A stretch of 32,817 nt of DNA from Streptomyces sclerotialus (GTDB lineage: Bacteria > Actinomycetota > Actinomycetes > Streptomycetales > Streptomycetaceae). The notes beneath the pieces are model-generated. The model was not told where the DNA came from. It worked only from the letters and a program-made list of their open reading frames with translations, and ran no database searches. Numbering within the stretch: position 1 is the first letter of the stretch; each line of letters begins with the position of its first letter. This document shows positions 22,385 to 30,985 of this stretch, one piece after another. The stretch is taken from assembly GCA_000719105.1 (NCBI GenBank), contig JODX01000036.1:1-32817 (forward strand), written 5' to 3'. Made by a program: the position numbers and the translations under genes.

Positions 22385-23125
22385 ATGCCCGTCTCGCGCA
22401 ACACGGCCGGGACCATCTTCGTCATCGGCGCGCTGGCTCTGACCACCACCGCCCTGGCCTATCCCGCCGTACTCGGCGTGGAGAACACGTCCACCTCGTC
22501 GTCCCGCACCATCGCCAGCACCCCCTTCGGGCCGCTGACCGAGGCGGACCGCGATTTCGTGGTCAAGGTGCGCTCGGCCGGGCTGTGGGAGTACCCGCTG
22601 GGCGAGATGGCCATGGAGCGCGGCACCACGGAGGAGATGAAGGAGGCCGGCGAGCACCTGATCGTCGGGCACGCCGGACTCGATGCGATGTGCCGCAGAA
22701 TCGCCCCCGAACTGAACATCACCCTGCCCAACCAGGCCACCCCGCAGCAGCAGCAGTTCGTGGCGACCGTGGACGCCAAGAGCGGCAAGGAGTTCGACTC
22801 CACCGCGGTCAACATCATGCGCATCACCCACGGCCAGATCTTCCCGGCCATCGCCAAGATCCGCGCCAGCACCGAGAACACCCTGGTCCGCCAGCTGGCC
22901 GACCTGGCCAACGACACGGTCCTGGACCACATCACGGTCCTGGAGAAGACCGGCCTGGTCAACTACGAGCAGGTCAACTTCCAGCAGACCGCCCCGCCCA
23001 AACTGCCCAAGGACCAGCTCACCCCGCCCGCCCCCCAGCCGGGCGCACCGGTCGTCGCCCTCACCCCGCGCCCGGACCTGGACGTCAACACCGGTTCTCC
23101 GACCCCCAGCCCCACGTCCCGGTAG
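22385..23125 (+). CDS. Secreted DUF4142 protein
   Basis: A 246-residue precursor. The first 30 residues (MPVSRNTAGTIFVIGALALT, then TTALAYPAVLG) form a signal or anchor segment. Residues about 50-195 are a helical DUF4142 domain (LTEADRDFVVKVRSAGLWEY ... EMAMERGTTEEMKEAGEHLI ... HAGLDAMCRR), a family with a ferritin-like fold. The last 50 residues are Pro-rich and disordered. The ATG at 22385 follows CAGGAGG at four bases. It is downstream of copA but separated by the terminator hairpin and 155 bases, so it is probably independent. No enzymatic role can be assigned. Confidence 0.88.
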   Translation: MPVSRNTAGTIFVIGALALTTTALAYPAVLGVENTSTSSSRTIASTPFGPLTEADRDFVVKVRSAGLWEYPLGEMAMERGTTEEMKEAGEHLIVGHAGLDAMCRRIAPELNITLPNQATPQQQQFVATVDAKSGKEFDSTAVNIMRITHGQIFPAIAKIRASTENTLVRQLADLANDTVLDHITVLEKTGLVNYEQVNFQQTAPPKLPKDQLTPPAPQPGAPVVALTPRPDLDVNTGSPTPSPTSR

Positions 23126-23162
23126 CCGACGAGGGCGTCGCCACGGTCGCGGAGGGTTGCGG

Positions 23163-23281
23163 CGGACGTGAGCGGAGCCGAGTACGGCGCGGGACAGGCC
23201 GAGCAGGTCCGCGTCGTCCAGCCGGTGCAGGATCGCTTCGTGCAGCCCGCCCCACCGGTCCGACCGGAAGGCGGACGGTGT
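23163..23281 (-). pseudogene. Fragment of an IS5-type transposase
   Basis: On the minus strand one frame reads LTPSAFRSDRWGGLHEAILH followed by RLDDADLLGLSRAVLGSAHV. This resembles the middle of IS5-family DDE transposases, W-x-x-LHEA-L...L...DWSRA-V-D-S-x-HVRA, in which the first catalytic Asp lies in the VDS motif. Here that Asp is replaced by Gly (VLGSAHV). Only about 40 residues remain, without start, stop or terminal inverted repeats. It is a decayed fragment; similarity is judged by eye and could be tested by a translated search. Confidence 0.5.
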
Positions 23282-23342
23282 CAGCGACCATCGACGAAGG
23301 TGACCGTCTCATCGAGCGGCGCCCGGCCCGAACGGGGGTCGC

Positions 23343-24010
23343 TCACCGGGACAGGCCCATGTCGCGGTCGATGTAGCAGAACAGGGCGGCGGGCGCGCCG
23401 AAGCCGAGCCGGCCCGGAGTGTGTCCGCTCTTCAGCAGCCGGGTGACGAAGTAGCGGGCGATGAGACTGCGAGCCGCCTGGGTGGGACGGGCCAGGTCGC
23501 TTGTGGTGACGCGCCGGCGAATGTGAGCCGGTACGGGGTCCTGTGCCGGAGCCGGCGGTACGCCGGGGCCGTAGAAGGGTTCGACACCTGCGGGCTGGGC
23601 CTCTTTCGACAGCTGCCGAGCCTCCGGATTCCGGCTGACGTAGTCCATCCACTTGCTCATGGTCACCAGGTGGATGTGGACTTGGGCGGGTGCCCGGTCC
23701 CGCTGGGCCAGTTTCGCCACGAGGCTAGCGAGCATCTCGTTGTAGCGATCGGTCACGAGCTCGATCGATCTCGCCTGCGGATCTTTTCGGGGTCGCCCAG
23801 GCCTTCCATGTACCGGATGGCGTTGTACACGCTCGGAAGGTCGATGACCAGGAAGTACTGGTCGGCGCGTGCGGCAGGGAAACCGGAATTGATCAATTCG
23901 ATCAGTGACTGCGTCTCCGCCACGGCAGGGAAGACGCCCGTTCCGTTCTCGAGCTCGTCAGGGTGTTCCTGGCCCCAGGCCTGCCAGTGTGCGTGGTTGT
24001 TCGTCGCCTC
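23343..24010 (-). pseudogene. Unrecognised gene, frameshifted and lacking a start
   Basis: Two overlapping frames make one protein-like sequence. The upstream frame reads EATNNHAHWQAWGQEHPDEL ... DQYFLVIDLPSVYNAIRYME-GLGDPEK and stops at 23753. The downstream frame reads DPQARSIELVTDRYNEMLAS ... GAPAALFCYIDRDMGLSR and stops at 23343. They join if one A is restored to the AAAA run at 23784-23787 (coding strand), giving ...GDPEKDPQARSIEL. Upstream, a TGA at 24011-24013 closes the frame and no start codon precedes the conserved-looking part; a GTG at 23756 could still start the last 137 residues. No domain is recognised. It neighbours a transposase fragment, consistent with a decayed acquired segment. 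Confidence 0.55.
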
Positions 24011-24076
24011 TCACTACTCCAACTCCAACTCCGGGAATCGACATCCCACAGTTGGTCCCGAGCGGGCCCGCGGCCG

Positions 24077-24097
24077 GGGCGCGGCGATCCGCCGCCC
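24077..24097 (-). terminator. Hairpin at the end of the ABC transporter operon
   Basis: GGGCGCGG and CCGCCGCCC can pair with one bulge around a four- to five-base loop directly after the stop codon of the last ABC transporter gene. Confidence 0.4.
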
Positions 24098-25855
24098 TCA
24101 GGAGGGGAGGTGGGCGAGGCTGCGGTTGAGCGCGCTGTCGGGGCGTCCGGTGAGTTCCTCCCAGGTGCCCTCCTCCACGACACGGCCGGCTTCGAGGACG
24201 GCGATGCGGTCGGCACGGCGGATGGTGGCGCGGCGGTGCGCGATGACGATCGTGGTGCGGCCCTCCTCCTCCAGTGCGGCGGCGAGCCGGGCGTCACTGG
24301 CGTTGTCCAGGTGGGCGGTGGACTCGTCGAGCACGAGGACCCGCGGCCGGGCCAGCAGCGCGCGGGCGAGGGCGATGCGGGCCCGCTGGCCCCCGGAGAG
24401 GGTGGATCCGCGCTCGCCGACCGGGGTGTCCATCGGGGCGATCCGGTCGACGCCGCACCGGCGGGCCGTCTCGGTGAGCAGCTCGTCGTCCGCGTCGGGT
24501 GCGGCGAGCCGCAGGTTCTCGGCGAGGGTGCCGTGGAAGAGGGGCGTGTCCTGGCCCACCAGCGCGACGGCGCGCCGGAGTTCGGCGTCGCTCACCTCGC
24601 GCACGTCGACGGGCTCCCCGTCGGCCGGTATCAGCTGGACCGCGCCCTCGGACGGGTCCCAGAACCGGGCCAGCAGATGGGCGCAGGTCGACTTGCCGGC
24701 GCCCGAGGCACCGACCAGGGCGAGGGTCTGGCCCGCGGGGACGGTCAGTTCGACGCCGTCCAGTACGGGACCGCCGCCGTAGTCGAACCTCACCGCGTGC
24801 AGCCGGACGCCCAGCGGACCGGCGGGCAGGGACCGGGGTGCGGCGGGCGGCGGGGCGAGCGCGGGAGCCGTGACGGCCGCACCGACCCGGGCGGCGGCGG
24901 CGCGCAGTGCCATGGCCTGGCTCAGGGAACGGGCCGACTCCGCGACCGGGCCGAGGACCGCCAGGGCCAGCGCCATCGCCGCCGGGGCCCATGCGCCGTG
25001 CAGCCGCCCCGAGGTCACGGACTGCGCCGCCGCGGCCACCACGCCGAGCACCGCGACCACGATGAGGAGGTCGCGGACCGCGGCGGCGACGGCCTCCCAG
25101 GTGGCCTCGGCACGCTGGGCGTCGCCCACCTGCAGCCCCCTCCCGGCGAGTCGGCGGCGCCGTTCGCCCAGGGCTCCGAAGGCGAGGAGCTCCCGCAGCC
25201 CGTCGACGGTCTCCACCGTGTCCGCCGAGAGTCCCGCGACGGCCGTCCTGGTGCGGCGGCCGCGCGCCGCACGGCCGCGCGCGTCGGCGAAGGGCACCAC
25301 GGCGAGCAGCGCCGCGACCGGGAGCACCGCTGCGAGCAGCCAGGGCTCCACCGTGGCGAGAACCATGGCGCCACCGGTGAAGACCGTTCCTGCCGCAAGG
25401 AGTTGCGCGGTGGTGTGGGCGTAGAAGAACTCCAGCGCCTCCACGTCCGCCATCGCGGTGGCGGCGAGGTCCCCGCTGCGCCGGCCGGCGACCCGGGCGG
25501 GCGCGCTGCGGGCCAGCCCGTCGAAGACCCGTACGCGCAGGGCGGCCAGCACCCGGTAGGCCAGGTCGTGCGAGAGGTCCATCTCGCGCCAGGTCATCAG
25601 GGCGCGTACGAGGACGAGGGCGGCGAGCGCGGTGACGGTGGCGGCCGAGGGGGCGTGCCCTTCGATGACGGCCGTCCCCACGGTGTGCGCGGCCAGCGTC
25701 ACCAGCGCGACGAGGGAGCCCTGTTCGAGGAGAGCGGCGGCGCAGGTGCGGACCGTCATGGCACGGTGCCCGGCGAGGGCGGGGAGCAGGGCGCGCAGGG
25801 AGCCCCGCGCGGGCACGTCCGCGCCGGTGGTGGCGGTGTCGGCGGCGCTGCTCAT
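24098..25855 (-). CDS. ABC transporter half-molecule (membrane + ATPase), second of a pair
   Basis: A 585-residue exporter-type half-transporter. The first 320 residues hold about six membrane segments; the ATPase domain has Walker A GASGAGKST, signature LSGGQRARIALARALL and Walker B VLVLDESTAHLD. The ATG at 25855 overlaps the stop of the partner gene as ATGA and is preceded by AAGGAG, so the two products are made together and probably form a heterodimer. The downstream position behind a metal-chelate import system resembles YbtP/YbtQ, exporter-fold proteins that import metal-siderophores, and also exporter pairs beside siderophore genes. Direction of transport cannot be told from the sequence. 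Confidence 0.9.
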   Translation of the reverse strand: MSSAADTATTGADVPARGSLRALLPALAGHRAMTVRTCAAALLEQGSLVALVTLAAHTVGTAVIEGHAPSAATVTALAALVLVRALMTWREMDLSHDLAYRVLAALRVRVFDGLARSAPARVAGRRSGDLAATAMADVEALEFFYAHTTAQLLAAGTVFTGGAMVLATVEPWLLAAVLPVAALLAVVPFADARGRAARGRRTRTAVAGLSADTVETVDGLRELLAFGALGERRRRLAGRGLQVGDAQRAEATWEAVAAAVRDLLIVVAVLGVVAAAAQSVTSGRLHGAWAPAAMALALAVLGPVAESARSLSQAMALRAAAARVGAAVTAPALAPPPAAPRSLPAGPLGVRLHAVRFDYGGGPVLDGVELTVPAGQTLALVGASGAGKSTCAHLLARFWDPSEGAVQLIPADGEPVDVREVSDAELRRAVALVGQDTPLFHGTLAENLRLAAPDADDELLTETARRCGVDRIAPMDTPVGERGSTLSGGQRARIALARALLARPRVLVLDESTAHLDNASDARLAAALEEEGRTTIVIAHRRATIRRADRIAVLEAGRVVEEGTWEELTGRPDSALNRSLAHLPS

Positions 25856-27591
25856 GCGGGGACTCCTTTTCGGTGGGCGTGGCCGGCCTCGAGGAGGCGC
25901 GTGTAGACGCTCCCGGCCTCGGCCAGGCCGGCGTGCTCGCCGACGGCGTCCACCCGTCCCGCGTCGAGGACGACGATGCGGTCGGCGTGCCGGACGGCCG
26001 CGAGCCGGTGGGCGACCACCAGGACGGTCCGGCCGGTCGCGGCCTGCGACAGTTCCCGGACGATGTCCGCCTCACGGCGTTCGTCGACCGAGCTCGTGGC
26101 CTCGTCGAGGACGAGCACCGGGGCGTCGGCCAGCAGGGCCCGGGCGAGCGCGAGCCGCTGGCGCTGGCCGCCGGAGAGGGTGGCGCCCCGTTCGCCGAGG
26201 ACGGTGGCGTAGCCGTCGGGAAGGGCGGCGATCTCGTCGTGGACGCCGGCGGTGCGCGTCGCACGCGTCAGGTCGTCGTCCGTCGCGCCCGGCCGGGCCA
26301 GGCGCAGGTTGTCGGCGATGGTGGCGTGGAAGAGGTACGTCTCCTGCGAGACCACGGCGATGCCCTGCCGCAGCGCGTCGAGCGCGTACTCGGTCGTGCG
26401 GATACCGTCGAGGGCGATCCGGCCCTCCTGCGGGTCGTGGTGGCGCAGGAGCAGGGCGAGGAGCGTCGACTTGCCCGCGCCGGACGGACCGACGATCGCG
26501 GTCGTCCGTCCCGCCTCCGCGGTGAAGGAGACGCCTTGTACTGCGGGTGCTTGTGCGCCGTCGTACGTGAACGAGACGTCCTCGAAACGCAGTTCGGGCG
26601 GTGTCGCCCAGGTGACGGGGGCCGTTCCGGTGTCGGGGACGGCGGGCTCGGCGGTGCGCAGCGCCGCGAGCCCGTCCGCGGCCGACACCCCCAGGTAGCC
26701 GGCGTGCCACTCGCGGGCGAGGTCACGGACCGGCCGGAAGGACTCGGAGGCCAGCAGCAGCACCAGGTAGGTGCCGGTCGCCGTGGTGGATCCGGTGACG
26801 GCCGACCAGCAGGCGAGGAGCGCGGCGGCGGCGGTGCCGCCCTGGACGGCGAGGTCGGTGATGCCGGTGTCGACCAGGGACACCCGCAGTTTCGCGACGG
26901 TCGCCCGGTGCAGCGCCGCCGAGCGCTCCTCCAGGCGTGCCCGGGTACGCCCGACCGCGCCGGCGGCGCGCAGGGCGGGCATGCCCTGCAGGGCCTCCAA
27001 ATAGTCGGCGCCGAGCCCTTCGTAGGTGTCCCAGTGCTCCTTGCCGCGGGCGGCGAGGAGCCGGTCCCAGGCGCGCGGGCCGCACAGGGCGAGCAGCAGG
27101 GCGGGGACGAGACCGAGGAGAGCCCACGGTTCCACCACGGCCAGGGCGGTGAGCACCAGGGGCGGCAGGGTGACGGTGACCAGGAGCTGGGGCAGGTAGC
27201 GGGATACGTACGCGTCGACGCCCTCCACCCCGTCGACGAGGGTGGTGCGTACGGCCCCGGCGCGCGCGCTGGTCAGGTGCGCGGGTCCCAGCCGTCCGAG
27301 GTGGGCGAGGAGTTCGTCCCGCAGGGCCACCCTGACCCGGGCTCCGGCGCGGGTGGCGGTGCGCCGCTGCTCCAGGGCGAGACCCACGCGGGCGGCGACG
27401 ACGGCGAGCACCGCGGCGAGCAGCCACGGGAGCCGGCCGGTGTCGCCGCGGGCCAGGTCGGCGAGTCCGACGGCGAGCAGGGCGGCCTGCGCCAGGTGGG
27501 TGAGGGTGACGGCGCCCTGCAGGAGGGTGGCCGTGAGCAGAGGGCGCCGTGCGCGCCGGGCGGCGCGGCGCAGCTCGGGATGGACGATCAC
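25852..27591 (-). CDS. ABC transporter half-molecule (membrane + ATPase), first of a pair
   Basis: A 579-residue half-transporter with six predicted membrane segments and an ATPase domain: Walker A GPSGAGKST, signature LSGGQRQRLALARALL, Walker B VLVLDEATSSVD and the switch His in VLVVAHRLAAV. The GTG at 27591 follows GAGGAG at eight bases and overlaps the stop of the small upstream gene as GTGA. The C-terminus overlaps the start of the next half-transporter. It belongs to the same minus-strand operon as the FecBCDE-like importer; the substrate is presumably the same metal chelate or its ligand. Confidence 0.9.
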   Translation of the reverse strand: MIVHPELRRAARRARRPLLTATLLQGAVTLTHLAQAALLAVGLADLARGDTGRLPWLLAAVLAVVAARVGLALEQRRTATRAGARVRVALRDELLAHLGRLGPAHLTSARAGAVRTTLVDGVEGVDAYVSRYLPQLLVTVTLPPLVLTALAVVEPWALLGLVPALLLALCGPRAWDRLLAARGKEHWDTYEGLGADYLEALQGMPALRAAGAVGRTRARLEERSAALHRATVAKLRVSLVDTGITDLAVQGGTAAAALLACWSAVTGSTTATGTYLVLLLASESFRPVRDLAREWHAGYLGVSAADGLAALRTAEPAVPDTGTAPVTWATPPELRFEDVSFTYDGAQAPAVQGVSFTAEAGRTTAIVGPSGAGKSTLLALLLRHHDPQEGRIALDGIRTTEYALDALRQGIAVVSQETYLFHATIADNLRLARPGATDDDLTRATRTAGVHDEIAALPDGYATVLGERGATLSGGQRQRLALARALLADAPVLVLDEATSSVDERREADIVRELSQAATGRTVLVVAHRLAAVRHADRIVVLDAGRVDAVGEHAGLAEAGSVYTRLLEAGHAHRKGVPA

Positions 27592-27854
27592 GTGGTGTTC
27601 TCCTCGTCGGCGTGGCGGGTGCCGAGGGCCAGTCCGTGGACGGTCCGGTCCCGGCCCGGTGCGGCGCCGAGCGCCGCGCCGAGGTCCGCCTGCCGCCAGG
27701 AGCCGACGGGCCGGGCGGTCGGCCCGTGGCGCAGGGCGGTGAGGTGGGCCAGGTGGACGGCGAAGCCGACCCGTAGGCGGGTGCGGCGGATGTGCGGCGC
27801 GTCGGCGTCCGCTCTCATCAGGGAGATGCGGCGTTCGGGTGAGCGCCACGTCAC
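27588..27854 (-). CDS. Small unrecognised protein coupled to the ABC transporter pair
   Basis: An 88-residue basic, His- and Arg-rich frame (RADADAPHIRRTRLRVGFAV, then HLAHLTALRHGPTARPVGSW). Nearly all third codon positions are G or C, as in the real genes around it, which argues for coding. The GTG at 27854 lies four bases past the stop of the ATPase gene and its own stop overlaps the next start (GTGA). The ribosome binding site is poor. There are no cysteines, signal peptide or membrane helix. I recognise no family. It may be an operon-specific accessory protein, or a spurious frame in a translated-leader region. Confidence 0.5.
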   Translation of the reverse strand: MTWRSPERRISLMRADADAPHIRRTRLRVGFAVHLAHLTALRHGPTARPVGSWRQADLGAALGAAPGRDRTVHGLALGTRHADEENTT

Positions 27855-27858
27855 CCCA

Positions 27859-28680
27859 CTAATGGATCTGATTTTCGTATCCCAGATCGACGAGGGGGCG
27901 GTCCGGGTAACACACCGGCCATCCGCCCTCCGGGTCCCGGCCGACCCGGCCCGCCACTTTCAGCACGTCGGCCAGCAGGCCCGGGGTGACGACCTCCTCC
28001 GGCGTCCCGTCGGCCACCACACGGCCGTCCCGCAGCGCGACGATCCGCTCGGCGAACCGGGCCGCGTGGGCCAGGTCGTGCAGCACCATCACCACGGTGA
28101 GCCCGCGCTCCTCGCGCAGGCGGACCACCGTCCGCAGCACGTCGAGCTGGTGGTGCAGGTCCAGGTAGGTGGTCGGCTCGTCGAGCAGCAGGACGCGGGT
28201 GTCCTGAGCCAGCGCCATCGCGAGCCGTACTCGCTGCCGCTCGCCACCGGAGAGCGCGTCGACGTCGCGGTCGGCCCACCGCTCCACCCCGACGTCGCGC
28301 AGCGCCCGCTGCACGACGGGGTCGTCGCCCTCGCGCAGCATGCCCAGCGGGCCACGCGCCGCGTACCGCCCCTGCCGTACCAGGTGACGCACCGTCATCC
28401 CCGGCACGGCGGGCGCGGACTGGTGCAGCAGCGCCACTCTTCGGGCCGCGGCGCGCCGGGAGAGCCGGGCGAGGTCGTCCCCACCGAGCAGCACGCGCCC
28501 CCGGTCCGGTCGCAGCAGTCCGGCAGCCAGGCGCAGCAGGGTCGACTTTCCGCAGCCGTTGAGGCCGATGAGGGCGGTCAGTTCACCTGGCCGGACGGTC
28601 ATGTCGACGCCCCTCAGTACGGGTCGTGCGGGGTACCCGAACTGAACCCCCTCGACGCGGATCCCCATGGACTCGGTCAT
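27859..28680 (-). CDS. FecE-like ABC importer ATPase
   Basis: A 273-residue ATPase of the iron-siderophore/vitamin B12 importer group: Walker A GLNGCGKST at 39-47, signature LSGGERQRV from 143, Walker B LLLDEP at 164-169, switch VMVLHDLAHAARFA. I chose the ATG at 28680 because GGAGGA lies six bases upstream; an ATG at 28701 overlaps the permease stop (TGATG) and would add seven residues without a ribosome binding site. It is the third component of the importer formed with the two permeases and the lipoprotein. Confidence 0.92.
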   Translation of the reverse strand: MTESMGIRVEGVQFGYPARPVLRGVDMTVRPGELTALIGLNGCGKSTLLRLAAGLLRPDRGRVLLGGDDLARLSRRAAARRVALLHQSAPAVPGMTVRHLVRQGRYAARGPLGMLREGDDPVVQRALRDVGVERWADRDVDALSGGERQRVRLAMALAQDTRVLLLDEPTTYLDLHHQLDVLRTVVRLREERGLTVVMVLHDLAHAARFAERIVALRDGRVVADGTPEEVVTPGLLADVLKVAGRVGRDPEGGWPVCYPDRPLVDLGYENQIH

Positions 28681-28700
28681 GCTTGGTCCTCCGTCGGACA

Positions 28701-29708
28701 TCAGAAGGTACGGCTCGGCGTGCGGCGCACGACGACCAGCAGCAGCGCGGCGCCGAGGCAGGCCGTGAGCGCCCCGACCGGCAGCGTGAGCCGGCCGGAG
28801 TCCAGCACCTCCGCCAGCAGCCGCGAGGACAGCTGCGCCGCGGCGTCCGCCCCGCACACCACGACCGCGCCCACCAGGGCGGCACCGGGAAGGCTCGCCC
28901 GCAGGTCGGCGCCGAAGAGGGCGACGGCCAGATGCGGGGCCAGCAACCCCACGAAGCCCAGCGCCCCGACGGCGGCCACCGCGCCCGCCGTCAGTGCCAC
29001 CGCGCACAGCAGGGCGAGGGTCCGGGCCCGCCGGGCGGAGAGGCCGGCGGCGAGGGCGATGTCGTCCCCGCAGCGCAGCAGGGTCAGCGGCCCGGCCAGC
29101 AGCCAGGCCGCGGCCCCCCAGGCCAGCGCCCACGGCCACAGCAGGTGCCAGTGCTGCCACACGCGCCCCTCGGTCGTGCCGACGAGCCACTGGACGACGC
29201 TGCCGAGTTCGCCCGGCTCCACGAGGAGCACCATGGCGGTGAGCCCGCCGAGCACCGCCGACACCAGCACCCCGTGCACGGCGGTCTGTGCGGCTTCGCC
29301 ACGGCCGCGGCCGGCCAGCAGCCACAGCAGCGCCGCTCCGGCGCAGCCGCCCGCGCAGGCGGCGAGGACGACGGCCAGGGGCGAGTCCCACCCCGCGAGT
29401 CCCAGGGTGGTCGCGGTGACGGCCCCGAGGACCGCCCCCGGCGTCACGCCCGTCACCTCGGGCCCGGCGAGTGGATTGCGCAGCGCGGACTGCAGGACCA
29501 GCCCCGCCATGGCGAGGCACGCGCCCGCTCCGAGGGCCACCAGCAGTCTGGGCAGGCGCAGTTGCAGGAAGATGTGACGTTCCGTCGCGTCACCGCCACC
29601 GCCCAGGACGTCCCAGACCACGGCCGGGGACATGCCGCGCCCGGCCACCAGTTCCACTCCGGCGCAGACGACGGCCAGGGCCGCGAGCGCCGCGAAACGC
29701 CGGCTCAC
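28701..29708 (-). CDS. FecCD-family metal-chelate permease
   Basis: A 335-residue polytopic permease with about nine to ten membrane segments. The family signatures are LRLPRLLVALGAGACLAMAG followed by LVLQSALRNPLAGPEVTGV, and GALGFVGLLAPHLAVALFGA near the ATPase-contact loop. The GTG at 29708 overlaps the stop of the other permease gene as GTGA. The family imports ferric siderophores, haem and cobalamin as heterodimers. Confidence 0.92.
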   Translation of the reverse strand: MSRRFAALAALAVVCAGVELVAGRGMSPAVVWDVLGGGGDATERHIFLQLRLPRLLVALGAGACLAMAGLVLQSALRNPLAGPEVTGVTPGAVLGAVTATTLGLAGWDSPLAVVLAACAGGCAGAALLWLLAGRGRGEAAQTAVHGVLVSAVLGGLTAMVLLVEPGELGSVVQWLVGTTEGRVWQHWHLLWPWALAWGAAAWLLAGPLTLLRCGDDIALAAGLSARRARTLALLCAVALTAGAVAAVGALGFVGLLAPHLAVALFGADLRASLPGAALVGAVVVCGADAAAQLSSRLLAEVLDSGRLTLPVGALTACLGAALLLVVVRRTPSRTF

Positions 29709-30985
29709 CGTGCGTCCTCCGTTTCGGTCGTTTCGGTCGCTTCAGGGGAGAGGAGCGGATCCCTGTGGGGGCCGTCGCCCCCGGGCGGGTCCCGACGGGC
29801 GTCCTGCGGTGCCCCGGCGGAAAGGGATGCGCGTGGGGAACCCGAGGGCACGGCCCGCGCACCCGGCGCCGCCGCCGTGGGCACGGCGGCGGGACCCGCC
29901 GTCCTGCCCCGGCCCCGGCCGAGGCCGCGACCGCGACCGCTACCTCGACCGCCCGAGCGCATCAGGACGACCCCGGCCGGCACACCCAGCAAGGCCGTCC
30001 AGGCTCCGACCGGCGTCTCCACGGGCGCCAGCGCCAGCCGGGCCGGCACATCGGCGACGGTGACGACGACGGCACCCCAGGCGGCGGACCAGGACAGCCA
30101 CCGCACCGCCCCCGCCGCGGGGTTGAACCACCGGGCCAGGTGCGGGGCGAGGAATCCCACCCACGCCACGGGCCCGCACACCGCCGTCACAGGCGCGATC
30201 AGCACCACGGCGATGGCCAGCGCGGCCAGCCGGGCCCGCTGGGCGCGCACGCCCAGCGCCTCGGCGTCCTCGTCGCCCAGCCGCATCACCGAGAGCACCG
30301 GCGCGCACAGCACGAGGGCGGGCGCCGCGACGAGCAGCCACGGCCACAGACCCGCGACGTCGTCCCAGGTCCGGGCGGAGAGGGAGCCGAGCAGGTAACG
30401 ATAGATCAGCTGGAGGTCCAGCTGGTCGGCCATGACCATCAGCACGAGCAACGCCGCCTGCAGCGCGGCCGCGACCGCTGAGCCGGTCAGCAGCACGGCG
30501 GACGGGCTGCGGCCCAGCCCGGCGGCGAGCAGCGTGAGCCCGCCGCCGAGCGCGGCCCCGCCGATGGCCAGGAAGGGCTGGACGGCGGCGGGCAGCGACA
30601 GCGTCAGCACCAGCGGCGCGGCCACCCCCAGCGCGGCCCCGGAGGACACACCGAGCATCTCCGGCACCGCCAGCGGATTGCGCAGCGCCTCCTGGAGCAC
30701 GAGTCCCGCCGCCCCCAGACAGGCGCCGGCGACGAGCGCCAGCACCAGGCGGGGTGTGCGGAGTTCGGTGACGACGATCCCGGCGAGCGTGGTGTCCCCG
30801 TCCAGCGCCGCACCGGCGAGCCGGTGCGGCGGGACGTAGGGGGTACCGAGGCTCAGGGCGCACACGGACGAGACGGTCAACAGCGCGACGACCAGGAGCG
30901 GTTGCCACCCCCCTGCACGACGTGCGGGCCGCCGGGCGCCCACCGTGCCGTCCGCCGCGGCGGGCGCCGAGAAGAGCGCCTTCAC
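29705..30985 (-). CDS. FecCD-family metal-chelate permease with long C-terminal tail
   Basis: A 426-residue permease. The family core is clear: LRTPRLVLALVAGACLGAAG then LVLQEALRNPLAVPEMLGVS, and CGPVAWVGFLAPHLARWFNP. The GTG at 30985 overlaps the lipoprotein stop codon (GTGA); the frame is open further upstream but that would run into the lipoprotein gene. After the last membrane segment (LLGVPAGVVLMRSG) there is an unusual tail of about 80 residues, first Gly/Arg repeats (GRGSGRGRGLGRGRGR) then Pro/Ala/Ser-rich. Most family members end near the last helix, so the tail is an extension of unknown purpose. Confidence 0.9.
   Translation of the reverse strand: MKALFSAPAAADGTVGARRPARRAGGWQPLLVVALLTVSSVCALSLGTPYVPPHRLAGAALDGDTTLAGIVVTELRTPRLVLALVAGACLGAAGLVLQEALRNPLAVPEMLGVSSGAALGVAAPLVLTLSLPAAVQPFLAIGGAALGGGLTLLAAGLGRSPSAVLLTGSAVAAALQAALLVLMVMADQLDLQLIYRYLLGSLSARTWDDVAGLWPWLLVAAPALVLCAPVLSVMRLGDEDAEALGVRAQRARLAALAIAVVLIAPVTAVCGPVAWVGFLAPHLARWFNPAAGAVRWLSWSAAWGAVVVTVADVPARLALAPVETPVGAWTALLGVPAGVVLMRSGGRGSGRGRGLGRGRGRTAGPAAVPTAAAPGARAVPSGSPRASLSAGAPQDARRDPPGGDGPHRDPLLSPEATETTETEDAR

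Noticed and set aside
25873..29577. Very long plus-strand open frame (over 1,200 codons) opposite the ABC transporter genes
   Set aside because: It is antisense to clear ABC transporter genes with all catalytic motifs. Such frames arise from high G+C at third positions; it has no family features of its own.
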